Source: Gordonia polyisoprenivorans NBRC 16320 = JCM 10675
GTDB lineage: Bacteria > Actinomycetota > Actinomycetes > Mycobacteriales > Mycobacteriaceae
Direction: 5' to 3'
DNA length: 64,000 nucleotides
Assembly (NCBI RefSeq): GCF_000241325.1
Contig: NZ_BAEI01000072.1
Span: forward strand, 1 to 64,000
Shown here: piece after piece, positions 63,404 to 64,000 of the stretch
Numbering within the stretch: the stretch's first letter is position 1
How the letters are laid out: the number at the start of each line of letters is the position of its first letter
The notes under the pieces: model-generated
The model's input: only the letters and a program-made list of their open reading frames with translations
Told to the model about the DNA's origin: nothing
The model's database searches: none
Made by a program: the position numbers and the translations under genes

Positions 63404-64000
63404 ATGCCCACGACGTCCATCGACCACACCACGTTGACCCCGGACCTGATCGGTGAGTGGGCCGCCTTGCGGGCGTTGGCCGACGACATCGGTGAGCAGT
63501 GGACGCAGCCGTCGATCCTCCCAGGCTGGACCAACGCCGACATCATCGCGCACATCATCGGGACCGAGAGCATGCTCGATGGACGTGACGTCGAGGCACC
63601 CGCAGGTCTCACCGATCTCGACCACGTGCGCAATCCGATCGGCGAATTCAACGAGAAATGGGTCGAACACTTCCGGGGGCGACCTGCCGACGAGGTACTC
63701 GCTGCCTACGACGAGATCATCGCGGTCCGCAGCGCGGCCCTGTCGGCGATGTCGCAGTCGGATTTCGACGCCGCGGCGGCCACTCCGGCGGGCCCGGACA
63801 CCTACGGTCGGTTCATGCGAATCCGGTTGTTCGACTGCTGGATTCACGAGGTCGACCTCCGCGACGGCACGATCGGTGGGACTCCGTCTGCGGCACCGGT
63901 CGGTTGGGTGCTCGATGAGATCGCGGCGTCGTTGCCGTTCGTGGTCGGTAAGCGCGCCAAGGCGCCCGCCGGAAGCGCTGTCGCGTTCGAGATCACCGGT
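63404..64000 (+). CDS. Mycothiol-dependent maleylpyruvate-isomerase-fold protein, 5' part
   Basis: The first 199 codons of a gene running off the window. The DinB-like four-helix N-terminal domain (MDMPI_N type) is recognisable: GEWAALRALADDIGEQWTQP, ILPGWTNADIIAHIIGTESM (metal His in AHIIG) and CWIHEVDLRDG with the second His pair. The family uses mycothiol in isomerase or thiol-transfer reactions. ATG 63404 is preceded by GGAGACC. Confidence 0.85.
   Translation, partial: MPTTSIDHTTLTPDLIGEWAALRALADDIGEQWTQPSILPGWTNADIIAHIIGTESMLDGRDVEAPAGLTDLDHVRNPIGEFNEKWVEHFRGRPADEVLAAYDEIIAVRSAALSAMSQSDFDAAAATPAGPDTYGRFMRIRLFDCWIHEVDLRDGTIGGTPSAAPVGWVLDEIAASLPFVVGKRAKAPAGSAVAFEITG

Noticed and set aside
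60589-63651. One 1020-aa protein including the third kinase
   Set aside because: The upstream part is the complement frame of the esterase gene. ATG 62217 directly precedes the kinase domain and overlaps the esterase stop.

Overview
The window is GC-rich chromosomal DNA from a mycolic-acid-forming actinobacterium (Mycobacteriales). Gene content and order match Mycobacterium tuberculosis in several blocks: phoH-ybeY-CBS protein-CDA-like-era-recO-uppS-zur-smtB-glyS, then dgt-dnaG, plsB-plsC-WS/DGAT, and mabR-fabD-acpM-kas-accD6 beside aceE and ahpE. There is only one KAS gene in the FAS-II operon and no PE/PPE expansion, so Gordonia or a close relative is my best guess. This is an inference from gene families, not a taxonomic result.

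Layout. 1-7190: a compact plus-strand housekeeping run (RNA maturation, ribosome GTPase, DNA repair, polyprenyl synthesis). 7163-8052: zinc regulators zur and smtB. 8158-9024: an MpaB/DUF2236 gene broken by an in-frame TGA. 9167-12502: glyS, a cold-shock protein and dgt. 12548-14818: a GH3 glucosidase with three single-base insertions. 15149-16441: a secreted PE-PPE-domain hydrolase with a Thr/Pro tail. 16509-18425: dnaG. 18428-19020: short repeats and two candidate small genes. 19238-24389: a translationally coupled glycerolipid/wax-ester operon. 24432-24755: tRNA-Asn and tRNA-Met. 25325-32344: lipid-catabolism genes resembling the surroundings of the mce1 locus (FadR-type regulator, Mce-associated protein, FadD5-like ligase, NDMA-type alcohol dehydrogenase) but with no yrbE or mce genes, plus a double-TetR regulator and two KstR-like boxes. 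32372-34220: a serine hydrolase, DUF3145 and a 21-bp minisatellite. 34221-39784: the FAS-II operon and its regulator mabR. 39893-44676: aceE, a lipoprotein, DUF3052 and ahpE.

44777-55808 is the most unusual region. Two paralogous secreted SGNH hydrolases share a nearly identical 30-bp upstream element and flank a large acyltransferase-3/SGNH membrane protein with a long acidic N-terminus. Next come two membrane Ser/Thr-kinase-like receptors, each with an extracellular seven-blade RCC1 propeller. One has all kinase catalytic residues; the other has lost the ATP lysine, HRD arginine and DFG phenylalanine and looks like a pseudokinase. A lipoprotein follows. I propose, as inference, an envelope-sensing module tied to O-acylation of a cell-surface polymer.

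55863-57525 holds a P-loop kinase-like gene and a divergent second folD next to tRNA-Val. 57619-60526 carries a CPBP protease, an NAD(P)-binding protein and a WYL regulator. 60589-63194 is an operon of a third Ser/Thr kinase overlapping a secreted esterase. The window ends inside a mycothiol-dependent isomerase-like gene.
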